64,000 nt of DNA from Neobacillus mesonae (GCF_001636315.1 NZ_KV440949.1:4668084-4732083), one strand, 5' to 3'. Counted from the stretch's first letter, positions 51,364-59,483 are shown. Translations and numbers: made by a program. Notes: a model not told the origin generated them from the letters alone.

Positions 51364-51793
51364 AAAATAAGTGCTCATACGGAGTGACATCAATCTTATT
51401 TTCAAATAGCTTTTTACGTAAAAATTTATGATCTCGTTTTGGGGTTGCTTGTATATAACCTCGGATAACCAGCTCTTCCGTAATTTTTGAGACATTCTCT
51501 TTAAGAGCAAGCTCGCCAATTTTTCCGGCAATTTTATGTCTGGCCACATCGCGAAAAAGTTCAGGAACAGGGCTGACTAAATCCTCAAGAAGATCTTTTT
51601 CATTCTGTCCCCATAGGTGCCGGGATTCATTAACATAATACTCTTCCCAATCCATGACAGATTTCCCATCTTCTTTTGGCATTTTCTTTAAGAACTTTCG
51701 GAACATAAAATAGCCGCCAATCCCCATGGACCCAGCTAGAAGTACAACCCAAAAAAGAATAAACCATAAAAACCAACCATGCAGCTGCTGCAT
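51362..51793 (-). CDS. yneK: DUF2621-family protein YneK
   Basis: A 143-residue protein with an N-terminal membrane helix (residues 8-30), a Lys-rich turn and a cytoplasmic domain with MDWEEYYVNESRHLWGQNEK (core), VPELFRDVARHKIAGKIGELAL and IRGYIQATPKRDHKFLRK. This is the DUF2621/YneK family of Bacillus. The C-terminal part looks like a small helical domain found in PCP-type reductase-like proteins, but the function is unknown. Position after the ccd genes matches B. subtilis. It is read alone, convergent with ccdC. Confidence 0.85.
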   Translation of the reverse strand: MQQLHGWFLWFILFWVVLLAGSMGIGGYFMFRKFLKKMPKEDGKSVMDWEEYYVNESRHLWGQNEKDLLEDLVSPVPELFRDVARHKIAGKIGELALKENVSKITEELVIRGYIQATPKRDHKFLRKKLFENKIDVTPYEHLF

Positions 51794-52003
51794 CTGTATT
51801 CACCTACAAAACACAATTATTTCATCTTATTATTATAGTCTGTTTGCAGGGGAAAAGACAAGTAAAGGTCTTTAATAGAATACTTTTGAAAAAATTGTCG
51901 GATTATAGACAATGCATGCGTTTCTATTGATTTATACTATTTTCCATTGTAATATAGGGATTGCAATATCTATCCAATAGGGTTAAGTTAAATTACGTTT
52001 CAT

Positions 52004-52100
52004 GGGGCTGGATGGGGTACTGGTGTCCTCCACAGTCTTCAAAACTGCATGAGACCTGCGTGCCAGGTCTGGTGGGTTCGATTCCCACGCAGTCCCGCCA
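52004..52100 (+). tRNA. selC: Candidate tRNA-Sec (anticodon TCA)
   Basis: A 97-base tRNA-like gene with the selenocysteine hallmarks. The anticodon loop is CTTCAAA (TCA, reads UGA), the long variable arm has the seven-pair stem AGACCTG/CAGGTCT, the T arm is GTGGG/CCCAC with TTCGATT, and G-CCA is encoded. The acceptor GGGGCTGG/GCAGTCCC pairs in seven of eight positions, one of them G-T. The anticodon stem has only four good pairs and the D arm is imperfect, so a weakened gene is possible. No selA, selB or selD lies in the window. Confidence 0.75.
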
Positions 52101-52233
52101 AAAAGACAATTATAACAAGGGTTTAAACAGTTTTTCTTTGATTAAAGTTTTTACATATTCCTTCACAGGCTCAATCCTATTGACTGACAAGACTGTAGAG
52201 GGGCTGTTGGTGAGATTGTAGAGCACGTTTCCT

Positions 52234-52271
52234 TTAACCTCCAAATAATTATTTATCGGAGGTTATTTTTA
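52234..52271 (+). terminator. Hairpin terminator
   Basis: AACCTCC pairs with GGAGGTT around an AT-rich loop, followed by ATTTTT. It lies between the tRNA-Sec candidate and the 94-codon gene. Confidence 0.75.
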
Positions 52272-52314
52272 TGCAAAAAAAAGTTATGCCAAAAAAGGTT
52301 AGGAGATAAAGCGA

Positions 52315-52599
52315 GTGAACGTAAATAATCTTAATGTTGCGGAACAACGTTCAACTCAATACACGATTCCACCAAAAGAAAACTTACTTCCAATATTTAT
52401 GGGACATGAAGTTGTACAAGCTTTAGGCCGATTAAGGAGCCGTTGGAATACAGTAACTCATGAGGAAACGATTAAACGTGCAATAGAAGAAAGGCACAGC
52501 CTAAAAGAATTGACATTTTCAAAAGTTAATCAAGGCATTATTTGGCTAGAAAAAGACGTACGGAAAAAATTAATAAAAGATGCTCTGAAGAAGGGCTGA
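52315..52599 (+). CDS. Unknown 94-residue protein, possibly frameshifted near its end
   Basis: GTG 52315 follows AGGAGAT. The protein is soluble and charged: an N-terminal segment rich in Asn/Gln, a helical middle (EVVQALGRLRSRWNTVTHEETIKRAIEERH) and a Lys-rich end. I do not recognise a family. In the alternative frame from 52575, the end reads IKRCSEEGLNVGDYVRGIRY and continues to TAA 52679, which looks more natural than the actual end DALKKG. An A-rich run (ATTAATAAAAGA) at the joint could be the slip point. It lies between the two tRNA-Sec-like sequences, so acquisition together with the neighbouring stress gene is conceivable. Confidence 0.65.
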   Translation: MNVNNLNVAEQRSTQYTIPPKENLLPIFMGHEVVQALGRLRSRWNTVTHEETIKRAIEERHSLKELTFSKVNQGIIWLEKDVRKKLIKDALKKG

Positions 52600-52883
52600 A
52601 TGTAGGTGATTATGTGCGAGGAATTCGTTATACCTGTGGCTTAATTTCAATCGCTTTTTCATCTTTAATTGCAAACTAATCCCCCAATCATTTGGCAGCT
52701 ACTATAAATGTATCTGCTCTTTTTTTGGAGAGTTACGCTGGGAAATTTACTTGTGCCTGACACCAAAAGACTAACTTATCCAGAATGCCTTGAGAAATAA
52801 GGGTGTGTACCTATAATACCTAACAGATAAAAACGGTCCTGTTTGAAAAATATTGAAATTACCAAATCGATGAAAAAATGAAT
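52600..52883 (+). other. Intergenic region upstream of the stress-protein gene
   Basis: Apart from the possible out-of-frame continuation of the 94-codon gene to 52679, no gene or RNA was recognised. A GTGCCTGACACC sequence at about 52754 recurs at 53930 within etfB; such short palindromic words are frequent in Bacillus and were not interpreted. Confidence 0.45.
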
Positions 52884-52909
52884 GTTTCATTCCTCCTCCG
52901 GGCGGGTAG
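52884..52909 (+). promoter_or_regulatory. Sigma-B-type promoter
   Basis: GTTTCA at 52884-52889, 14 bp, GGGTAG at 52904-52909, close to the sigma-B consensus GTTTAA-N12-15-GGGTAT. It precedes the general stress protein gene by 36 bases, which fits that gene's family. Confidence 0.7.
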
Positions 52910-52945
52910 CTAAAATAAGGACAACCAATCATAGGAGGAATTTCA

Positions 52946-53530
52946 ATGTACGAACATGAAAAGCATTTGGTGGGAGTTTATGATACTGAACAAGCGGTTA
53001 TTCAGGCGGTAGAAGATTTAAAACGACAGGGTTATGCTTCCGAAGATATTTCAGTTATCGGGAAAGACAAAGACGTTGTTAAAGACATTAATGATACTAC
53101 TGGTACGACAACTGAAAAAAGTGCCATTACTGGAGCTGCAACAGGTGGGGCACTTGGTGGAATATTAGGATTGCTTGCAGGCGTAGGTGCCCTTGCTATA
53201 CCAGGTATCGGACCTATTGTAGCGGCTGGGCCAATAGCTGCTACCCTGACTGGTGCGGCGGCAGGAGCAGGTGTAGGTGGCTTGGCAGGAGTTTTAATTG
53301 GATTAGGAATTCCTGAAGATGAAGCGGACCGTTACGAAGGCTATGTAAAAGAAGGTAAATTCCTTGTTGTGGTGGAACGCCGACAAAATCGTCTAGGTAA
53401 AGGACTAGGAGTGGATACAAGTTTGAACCAAAACGATACAGATGTAACCACCAGATCAAATGATCCATACAATACTACGGTCACTTCGTTGAATCAAACA
53501 AATAGGAACTTAGACAACAGAGAATTTTAA
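52946..53530 (+). CDS. General stress protein of the YflT/GSP17M type
   Basis: A 194-residue protein. The N-terminal domain, KHLVGVYDTEQAVIQAVEDL, QGYASEDISVIGKD, is the heat-induced stress protein YflT-like fold. A Gly/Ala-rich hydrophobic hairpin follows (about residues 60-120, GGALGGILGLLAGVGALAIPG core), then GIPEDEADRYEGYVKEGKFLVVV. The last 50 residues are Asn/Thr/Asp-rich and low-complexity. Similar proteins are sigma-B controlled, and the promoter at 52884 agrees. ATG 52946 follows AGGAGGAATTT. A membrane-associated role is suggested by the hairpin; function is unknown. Confidence 0.88.
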   Translation: MYEHEKHLVGVYDTEQAVIQAVEDLKRQGYASEDISVIGKDKDVVKDINDTTGTTTEKSAITGAATGGALGGILGLLAGVGALAIPGIGPIVAAGPIAATLTGAAAGAGVGGLAGVLIGLGIPEDEADRYEGYVKEGKFLVVVERRQNRLGKGLGVDTSLNQNDTDVTTRSNDPYNTTVTSLNQTNRNLDNREF

Positions 53531-53545
53531 GGATTGAAGTGAAAA

Positions 53546-53641
53546 GGGTACTTGTCTCCAAACTGGAGACGGTACCCTCTTCAAAACTGCTTGAGACCTC
53601 CGGCCAGGTCTGGTGGGTTCGATTCCCACGCAGTCCCGCCA
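53546..53641 (+). pseudogene. tRNA-Sec-like partial copy with a hairpin in place of its 5-prime half
   Basis: 53578-53641 repeats 52036-52100 of the tRNA-Sec candidate, from the TCA anticodon loop to the encoded CCA, with few changes in the variable arm. The 5-prime acceptor strand is absent. In its place is a long hairpin, GGGTAC/GTACCC plus GTCTCC/GGAGAC, at 53546-53577. GGGTACT-TGTC-TCC inside it still resembles the D-arm region of the first copy. It cannot fold as a normal tRNA and is read as a rearranged duplicate. Confidence 0.75.
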
Positions 53642-53898
53642 ACCAAGTTATATTATGGATTCCAAGCAATTCTTTTTGTACAAAGACAAAAGCATATTCG
53701 TTCTTTTTTAGTAAGACAGCACTTAAAAACGCTGTCTTTTTTTATTTGCAAATTATTTGTCAGAAAAGTGAATGCCAGCCGGTCTCCTTTAATAAAGTGA
53801 ATATAAACGGGCTTAAAAGGCTTTTTAGCCGGACAAGAGTCTGTGAGTTTTATACTGAGAAAATTGAAACCATGTCCATTTTTAAAAGGAGGGTTTAA

Positions 53899-54726
53899 AT
53901 GCTGCATATTGTGGCCTGTATTAAGCAGGTGCCTGACACCAAAATTATTAAAATGAATCCAAAGACAAACACGATGGACCGGAGGACGGCGCCTGCGATA
54001 TTGAATCCGTATGATGCCCATGCTGTAGAGGAGGCGGTTCGTTTAAAGGAACGATATGGCGGGATTGTATCTGTTGTTACGATGGGGCCTCCTCCAGCGG
54101 TCAATGCGATTAAAAAATGCATTGAAATTGGTGCTGATGAGGGCTATTTGATTACCGACCGCCGATTTGCGGGGGCGGATACATTGGCAACGAGTTATGC
54201 CGTGACAAAGGCAATTGAAAAGATCGCAAAACATAAGCCTGTCGATTTGATCATTTGCGGAAAGATGTCCATTGACGGTGATACAGGGCAAGTCGGACCC
54301 GGTATTGCAAGAAGGCTTGATATTCCGCCTCTGACTTCTGTGAACAAGGTAGAAGAAATCAATCAAGACGAAGGATATGCTATTGTCCATCGGAAGCTGG
54401 AGGACGGTTATGAGGTCGTTCGCTCCACATTGCCGTGTTTGTTTTCTGTTGAAAAAACAATCAATGAAGTGCCATATTCACCGTTTCCCAACATGATTAA
54501 AGCTGCCAGGTATCAACCGCATATCTGGTCTGTTGATGACTTGGAGGATGTGGATATAAAACAGCTTGGTTTGAAGGGATCGCCAACGATTGTCTCCAAA
54601 GTATGGGCTCCGCCAAAACCGGCAGGAGGAACGTTCCTTGAAGGGAACCCGAGGGAACAAGTGGAGCAGTTGCTTTCTGTTGTACTTGAAAAGAAAGAAC
54701 TGTTTGAAATGAAGGAGGGAATGTAG
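53899..54726 (+). CDS. etfB: Electron transfer flavoprotein beta subunit
   Basis: A 275-residue ETF-beta/FixA protein: IVACIKQVPDTKIIKMNPKT, LNPYDAHAVEEAVRLKE, SVVTMGPPPAVNAIKKCIEIGAD and the GKMSIDGDTGQVGPGIA nucleotide-binding segment, followed by the beta signature region VVRSTLPCLFSV. It binds AMP or FAD and, with the alpha subunit, carries electrons from or to dehydrogenases. Its length exceeds that of the standard fatty-acid type and is nearer to the caffeyl/acryloyl-CoA reductase or Fix types. No acyl-CoA dehydrogenase or Fix quinone reductase gene is adjacent, so the redox partner is unknown. GGAGGGTTTAA precedes ATG 53899. Confidence 0.93.
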   Translation: MLHIVACIKQVPDTKIIKMNPKTNTMDRRTAPAILNPYDAHAVEEAVRLKERYGGIVSVVTMGPPPAVNAIKKCIEIGADEGYLITDRRFAGADTLATSYAVTKAIEKIAKHKPVDLIICGKMSIDGDTGQVGPGIARRLDIPPLTSVNKVEEINQDEGYAIVHRKLEDGYEVVRSTLPCLFSVEKTINEVPYSPFPNMIKAARYQPHIWSVDDLEDVDIKQLGLKGSPTIVSKVWAPPKPAGGTFLEGNPREQVEQLLSVVLEKKELFEMKEGM

Positions 54727-55761
54727 TTGGATTTCCAGGATTACAAAGGTGTTTGGGTATTCATCGAACATAAGGATGGAGCGGTTGCGCACGTTTCCCT
54801 TGAGCTGCTGGCTGCGGGAAGAAAGCTTGCTGATAAACGAGGAGTGGAATTGGCCGGCATTTTAATCGGGGAACATGTTAAGGATTTAACGAAGACCGTT
54901 TTTGAATACGGAGCAGACACAGTGTATGTATATGATCAGTCGATATTCAAACATTACCGTACCGAATCTTATATGAAGGCACTGTTGGATTGCACGGATA
55001 AACATAAACCGGAAATAATTCTATTCGGGGCGACTTCAACGGGTAAAGACCTGGCAAGCGCGGTGGCAACCGACCTGCCGACAGGATTAACGGCAGATAC
55101 GACAGAGCTGGATGTTGAGGAAGAAACAGGACTCCTGCTCGCAAGCAGGCCGGCTTTTGGCGGAAATATTATGGCAACGATTTTATGTAAAAAATATCGG
55201 CCGCAAATGGCGACGGTGCGGGCAAAAGTGATGAAGGCGCTTGAGCCTCAATCAGGGAGAACAGGCAAGCTTGTGGAAGAAACGATCTCCTTAAAAGAAG
55301 AAGATATTCGGACAAAGGTCTTGGAAATTGTAAAGGAAACTGTTAAGAAGGTAAGAATCGACGAGGCCGACATCATTGTTGCCGGTGGAAAAGGTATGGG
55401 AAGTTTAGAGGGATTTCAGTTAATTCACCAATTGGCGGAGACTCTTGGAGGGGCGGTTGGTGCCAGCAGGGATGTGGTAGAAGCAGGATGGATTGATCAT
55501 GCTCATCAGGTAGGACAAACCGGAGTGACGGTCACGCCAAAAATTTATTTTGCGATTGGAATCTCGGGTGCGATTCAGCATATCGTAGGAATGAAAAATT
55601 CCGGTTTAATCATTGCCATTAATAAGGATAAGGAAGCTCCGATTTTTCAGTCCTGCCATTATGGAATTGTCGGTGATGCCTTTGAGATTGTTCCAATCCT
55701 CATCGAACAATTTGAAAAGGCTTTATCCAGAGAGAAGGTAGGCAACATCAGCAAAAGTTGA
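54727..55761 (+). CDS. etfA: Electron transfer flavoprotein alpha subunit
   Basis: A 344-residue ETF-alpha/FixB protein. The N-terminal domain (VWVFIEHKDGAVAHVSLELLAAGRKL core) resembles the beta fold. The C-terminal FAD domain has IIVAGGKGMGS, VGASRDVVEAGWIDHAHQVG, GQTGVTVTPKIYFAIGISGA and HIVGMKNSGLIIAINKDKEAPIF (cores cited), the canonical FAD-binding set. It starts at TTG 54727, directly after the etfB stop, behind GAAGGAGGGA. Together they form a heterodimer. Nothing else is in the operon; the next genes have their own sigma-54 promoter. Confidence 0.94.
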   Translation: MDFQDYKGVWVFIEHKDGAVAHVSLELLAAGRKLADKRGVELAGILIGEHVKDLTKTVFEYGADTVYVYDQSIFKHYRTESYMKALLDCTDKHKPEIILFGATSTGKDLASAVATDLPTGLTADTTELDVEEETGLLLASRPAFGGNIMATILCKKYRPQMATVRAKVMKALEPQSGRTGKLVEETISLKEEDIRTKVLEIVKETVKKVRIDEADIIVAGGKGMGSLEGFQLIHQLAETLGGAVGASRDVVEAGWIDHAHQVGQTGVTVTPKIYFAIGISGAIQHIVGMKNSGLIIAINKDKEAPIFQSCHYGIVGDAFEIVPILIEQFEKALSREKVGNISKS

Positions 55762-55890
55762 AATAAACAAATTGTGATTATAAAGCAATTAGAGAGAATA
55801 GTGTTAGTTTATAGGATGGTATTCTTTCCTAGATAGCGATTTAGACGAAAAAATGATAAAATAAAATTCCTTGGCAGGGGCATCAATATG

Positions 55891-55936
55891 AAAGAAGCAG
55901 GGGAGGCATGGCCTTAGTTCCCTGCTTCTTTTTTGT
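55891..55936 (+). terminator. Rho-independent terminator
   Basis: AAGAAGCAGGG pairs with CCCTGCTTCTT across a 17-base loop, followed by TTTT. It lies 130 bases after etfA. Confidence 0.88.
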
Positions 55937-56401
55937 TATCAGAAGAAATGGGTGTTACTATTCCATTTTGTCGTAAAAAATTTTTTACATTAGTTAAAAA
56001 TATTTTACAAAAATACATTGGTTTTAAAATTTTAAATGGCTTAACTTTGCGAAACGTTCCTATAAATGAAATTAATATACTAAGATATTAAAAGGTTTTG
56101 AAAGGTTTTAAAATAAAGTCACAAAATTATTTAAAGTTTTGGCACAATTATTGCATAATAGGGATAAAGAGAAAATTTAGATCATTCTCATTGTAAACGA
56201 TTTCTTAAATAACCGATAGGGGGAAGAGGATACAATAAGCTTGCAACTAATGTGATATAGAAACATTTTTTAACAACCGTATTTTTATATCTAATCCTGA
56301 ACAGCCATGACTAGTGACAGTGAAGTACCATTTGGTTGCTAACGTAGACTCGGGAACAAACAGCATGATAAAATGCGTATCTTATAAAAGGATGAGATAA
56401 T
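55937..56401 (+). other. Long regulatory region upstream of the MFS-M20 pair
   Basis: It holds the sigma-54 promoter at 56140 and a leader of about 240 bases before ATG 56402. AT-rich sequence upstream (55970-56130) is where an enhancer-binding protein would act; no obvious inverted-repeat activator site was recognised. The leader has no T-box or riboswitch signature that I could identify. Confidence 0.6.
56140..56155 (+). promoter_or_regulatory. Sigma-54 (SigL) promoter
   Basis: TGGCAC-AATTA-TTGCA is a perfect match to the sigma-54 consensus TGGCACN5TTGCW, with the invariant GG and GC separated by the required ten bases. It reads toward the MFS transporter and M20 peptidase genes. Activation would need a SigL-type enhancer-binding protein, which is not encoded in this window. 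Confidence 0.85.
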
Positions 56402-57655
56402 ATGAACAAAAAGGGAAAGATTTTTTATGGTTGGTGGATTGTAACCGCTACCTTCTTAATTATGACTTTGATCTATGCTCCGATTTCAAACTTGGTTTCA
56501 CTATTTATCCTCCCCGTTACAAAAGAACTTGGATTTAGTCCTTCGCAATTTATGGTCTATTATACAATCATGGCCTTATCTGCCATGGCTGTCGGTCCAA
56601 TCGCAGGAAGATTAATCAAAATAATGGATATTAGAGCATATTTAACTCTTTTCATTATGATTTCTGCCATTGCCTTTGTGGGCTTTTCATTTTCAACTAA
56701 ACTTATTCATTTCTATCTATTTGCCGTTCTAATGGGTGCCGGTTTGTCAGGGGGGGCGATGATTCCCGCTTCTGTCTTGATTACAAATTGGTTTAATGAA
56801 AAAAGAGGTTTATGTTTAGGAATTGCTTTATCTGGGAGTGGTTTTGGCGGTGTTATTTTCAGTCCCGTCGCTAACTGGCTGATTACTGCTTATGGTTGGA
56901 GAACTGCTTATCTTGTTTTAGGAATTTTAATCGCTGTAGTTTTAATTCCATTGACAGTATTTGTGATTAGATTAACTCCTGCTGATAAAGGCCTGACACC
57001 GCTTGGCGAAGCAATGTCTGTAAATAGTACAAAGGAATTGACAGGTACGACCCTTGGACAAGCAATAAAGTCTGTCTCGTTTTGGTTTCTATGCATAGCC
57101 ATATTAATTGGCGGTATTGTAGTGAACGCGATGCTGATCAACCTTGCTCCATATTTAGCGGAAATAGGAACATCGGCAAAAACAGCGGCATTGCTGTTAT
57201 CGATAGGCTCCGCGATGGTGATTATCGGAAAATTATTAGCTGGGCGACTATTCGATAAGTTGGGATTAATTACAACATTGTTGATTATTTCGGGCTCCAG
57301 TTTGATTAGTTTTCTATTTTTAATGAAGGCGAACGTATTTCTCCCAGCTGTTATTTATACCGTGTTTTCAGGCATTGGTTCCACTGCCGTAACAGTGGTC
57401 CCGGCCTATTTGACAGGAGCGCTTTTTGGTGAGAAAGAATATGGAGCAAAATATGGGATCGTAGCCATTTTTATTTCATTAGGGGCTGCAATAACTCCAA
57501 TTGTATCTGGAGCCATTTATAATATTAACCATTCCTATGGGATGTTGTTGAATGCTTTAATTATCCTTTCGGTTGTAGAATTTGTCTTATTTTTCATAGC
57601 AAGTAAAACCAAACCAAAATCTTCATACCCGGAACTGTCTGAAGAAGCAGCGTAA
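56402..57655 (+). CDS. MFS transporter of the monocarboxylate/oxalate-formate porter type
   Basis: A 417-residue protein with 12 predicted helices. It begins with FYGWWIVTATFLIMTLIYAP (the GWW start of MCT/OFA porters). It has an internal GAGLSGGAMIPASVLITNWFNEKRGLCLGIALSGSGFGG segment (core NWFNEKRGLCLGI, the MFS loop 2/helix 5 signature of this group), and GWRTAYLVLG. It should carry a small carboxylate or an acylated compound by proton symport. The downstream M20 hydrolase, 46 bases away, suggests uptake of an N-acyl amino acid or similar amide followed by hydrolysis. The pair is behind a sigma-54 promoter. ATG 56402 follows AAAAGGATG. Confidence 0.88.
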   Translation: MNKKGKIFYGWWIVTATFLIMTLIYAPISNLVSLFILPVTKELGFSPSQFMVYYTIMALSAMAVGPIAGRLIKIMDIRAYLTLFIMISAIAFVGFSFSTKLIHFYLFAVLMGAGLSGGAMIPASVLITNWFNEKRGLCLGIALSGSGFGGVIFSPVANWLITAYGWRTAYLVLGILIAVVLIPLTVFVIRLTPADKGLTPLGEAMSVNSTKELTGTTLGQAIKSVSFWFLCIAILIGGIVVNAMLINLAPYLAEIGTSAKTAALLLSIGSAMVIIGKLLAGRLFDKLGLITTLLIISGSSLISFLFLMKANVFLPAVIYTVFSGIGSTAVTVVPAYLTGALFGEKEYGAKYGIVAIFISLGAAITPIVSGAIYNINHSYGMLLNALIILSVVEFVLFFIASKTKPKSSYPELSEEAA

Positions 57656-57701
57656 GAATTTTTTTAAAAGTGTAATTTATTCAAAAGAAGGGGAAATTGA
57701 T

Positions 57702-58883
57702 ATGAATCAAACAACCACAACGAATCCTGTTTTAACACGTGCAGAAGAAATAAAGGAAGAATTGATTGCACATCGCAGATATCTTCATCAAAATCCTGAA
57801 CTAGGCTTTGATTTACCGAAAACGGTTGCCTATGTAGAAGGAGCATTGAAAAATATGGGGCTGGAGCCGCAAAAGGTCGGCAAAGCGGGACTGGTTGTCA
57901 CAATTGGCAATGGGAAAGGGAAGACTCTTTTATTAAGAGGAGATATGGATGCCTTACCAATTAAAGAAAATACAGATTTATCGTTTAAATCGACAAATGA
58001 ATACATGCATGCCTGCGGTCATGATATTCATACAACTTTCATGCTCGGCGCGGCCAAATTATTGAAGGGAAAAGAAAAGGAAATTAATGGAACTGTTAAA
58101 ATCATGTTCCAGCCGGCAGAGGAAATTGGAGCAGGTGCGAAGGATATGGTGGCTAACGGGTTATTAGAAAATCCTAAAGTAGATGCTGCACTTGCCTTGC
58201 ATGTGGATCCGGGATTGGATGTCGGGAAATTCGGATATAAGCCTGGAATTGCGGCGTCATCATTGGATGGCTTTTTCTTAGAAGTCCAAGGAAAAGGCGG
58301 TCACAGCTCTGAACCGCAAAAAGCCATCGATCCGTTAATGATTATTAATGCGGTCTATACTCAGTTAAATAGTTTAGTTGGGAAAGAAATTGACCCAAGA
58401 GAAATGGCCGTTCTGGTCATCGGTAAGATGGGAGGGGGAACTGCTGCAAATATTATTCCTGACACTGCCCACCTTGATGCCACATTACGTACATTTAATC
58501 CCGAGGTAAGGGAGCATTTATTCAAGAGAATACCGGAAATTATTGAAGCAACTGTTAAAATGATGCGCGGAAAGTATACACTAGAAACACTCTCAACTCC
58601 TTCTCTTTTTAATAATAAAGAGTTATGTGAACAAATCGCTCCGTTTGTAAAAGAAGTTGTAGGTGAGGATCATTTGGAGGTTAACGAGGATCCGTTATCG
58701 GGCACAGAAGATTTCTCCTATATCAGCAATCTTGTACCAACCATGTTTATGTGGGCTGGTGCTAACGGAATTGGCGATCGGAATTATCCGCTTCATAATC
58801 CGAATGTCGTCCTCGACGAAGGTGTTATTCCATTAGGGGTTGCAGTTGTAGTTAACTCCGCAATAAACTGGTTAAAGAAATAG
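57702..58883 (+). CDS. M20D-type amidohydrolase (N-acyl amino acid hydrolase family)
   Basis: A 393-residue metallohydrolase: HRRYLHQNPELGFDLPKTV, LLLRGDMDALPIKE, the metal-binding MHACGHDIHTTFMLGAAKLL (Cys and His ligands), MFQPAEEIGAGAKDM and the closing LSGTEDFSYISNLVPTMFMW and HNPNVVLDEGVI with the second His. It belongs to the aminoacylase/hippurate/IAA-amino acid hydrolase group, which removes acyl groups from amino acids using one or two metal ions. It forms an operon with the MFS porter. AGAAGGGGAAATT precedes ATG 57702. A strong terminator follows. Confidence 0.92.
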   Translation: MNQTTTTNPVLTRAEEIKEELIAHRRYLHQNPELGFDLPKTVAYVEGALKNMGLEPQKVGKAGLVVTIGNGKGKTLLLRGDMDALPIKENTDLSFKSTNEYMHACGHDIHTTFMLGAAKLLKGKEKEINGTVKIMFQPAEEIGAGAKDMVANGLLENPKVDAALALHVDPGLDVGKFGYKPGIAASSLDGFFLEVQGKGGHSSEPQKAIDPLMIINAVYTQLNSLVGKEIDPREMAVLVIGKMGGGTAANIIPDTAHLDATLRTFNPEVREHLFKRIPEIIEATVKMMRGKYTLETLSTPSLFNNKELCEQIAPFVKEVVGEDHLEVNEDPLSGTEDFSYISNLVPTMFMWAGANGIGDRNYPLHNPNVVLDEGVIPLGVAVVVNSAINWLKK

Positions 58884-58897
58884 AACATTTCTAAAGG

Positions 58898-58944
58898 AAA
58901 GATACCTTTTTCTAAAAAACAAGAAGGAAAAAGGTATCTTTTTT
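58898..58944 (+). terminator. Strong terminator after the MFS-M20 operon
   Basis: AAAGATACCTTTTTC pairs with AAAAAGGTATCTTT, followed by a T run. Confidence 0.9.
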
Positions 58945-59024
58945 ATGCTTTCATTAAATTTTTTTGGGGTAAAAATCAAAATATACAAAAATATTAAAGA
59001 AAATTCTATTACTATTGACAGGAT

Positions 59025-59296
59025 GTGATTGGATATCGTGTATATGTAAACGGGCAGCCTATTAAACCGAATGGTGTTGAATTCACGCCAATAAAAGTGG
59101 AAATGACACAACTGAAACAAAATATACGGTAACAGGTCTTAAGCAAGGAAAAAAATATACATTTAAAGTGGAAGCAGTCGGGTGCGGCATCAAATACTCG
59201 AAACGGGAAAGACTTTCAGGCGTCCTCCAAAACGCCTTAACACAGGTATTTGGGTACCGCTGGAGTGGTTTTGGACCGAGCCCAACGGCAGAATGA
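59025..59296 (+). pseudogene. Decayed fibronectin type III domain gene
   Basis: Two overlapping frames together give FN3-like sequence. From 59031 the frame reads GYRVYVNGQPIKPNGVEFT and soon stops. From 59105 a second frame reads DTTETKYTVTGLKQGKKYTF, then KVEAVG, and ends GFGPSPTAE at TGA 59294. The order GYRVYVNG...YTVTGLKQGKKYTFKV is that of one FN3 domain broken by a frameshift. No start or signal peptide is present. It is a fragment of a secreted carbohydrate-active or surface protein. Confidence 0.7.
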
Positions 59297-59326
59297 TTAA
59301 AGGCTCATTTTAAAAATGTTGAAAGA

Positions 59327-59355
59327 AGTACTAACGGTCAGTTAGTGCTTTTTCA
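59327..59355 (+). terminator. Terminator left behind after the decayed FN3 gene
   Basis: AGTACTAAC pairs with GTTAGTGCT (one mismatch), followed by TTTT. Confidence 0.75.
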
Positions 59356-59483
59356 TTTGGCAAATCTAAGAAGGGATTATTTTGAATTGAAAGGATATCA
59401 ATTTATGTTGTAAACTAGAAATCTAAAATATGATAATTAATATTTGTTTTTAATTGTTTACCCGCTGTGAAAGGAGTTTGACC

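Noticed and set aside
53539..53898. 119-codon ORF running through the tRNA-Sec-like copy
   Set aside because: It translates tRNA-derived sequence, has no family features and no clear ribosome site.
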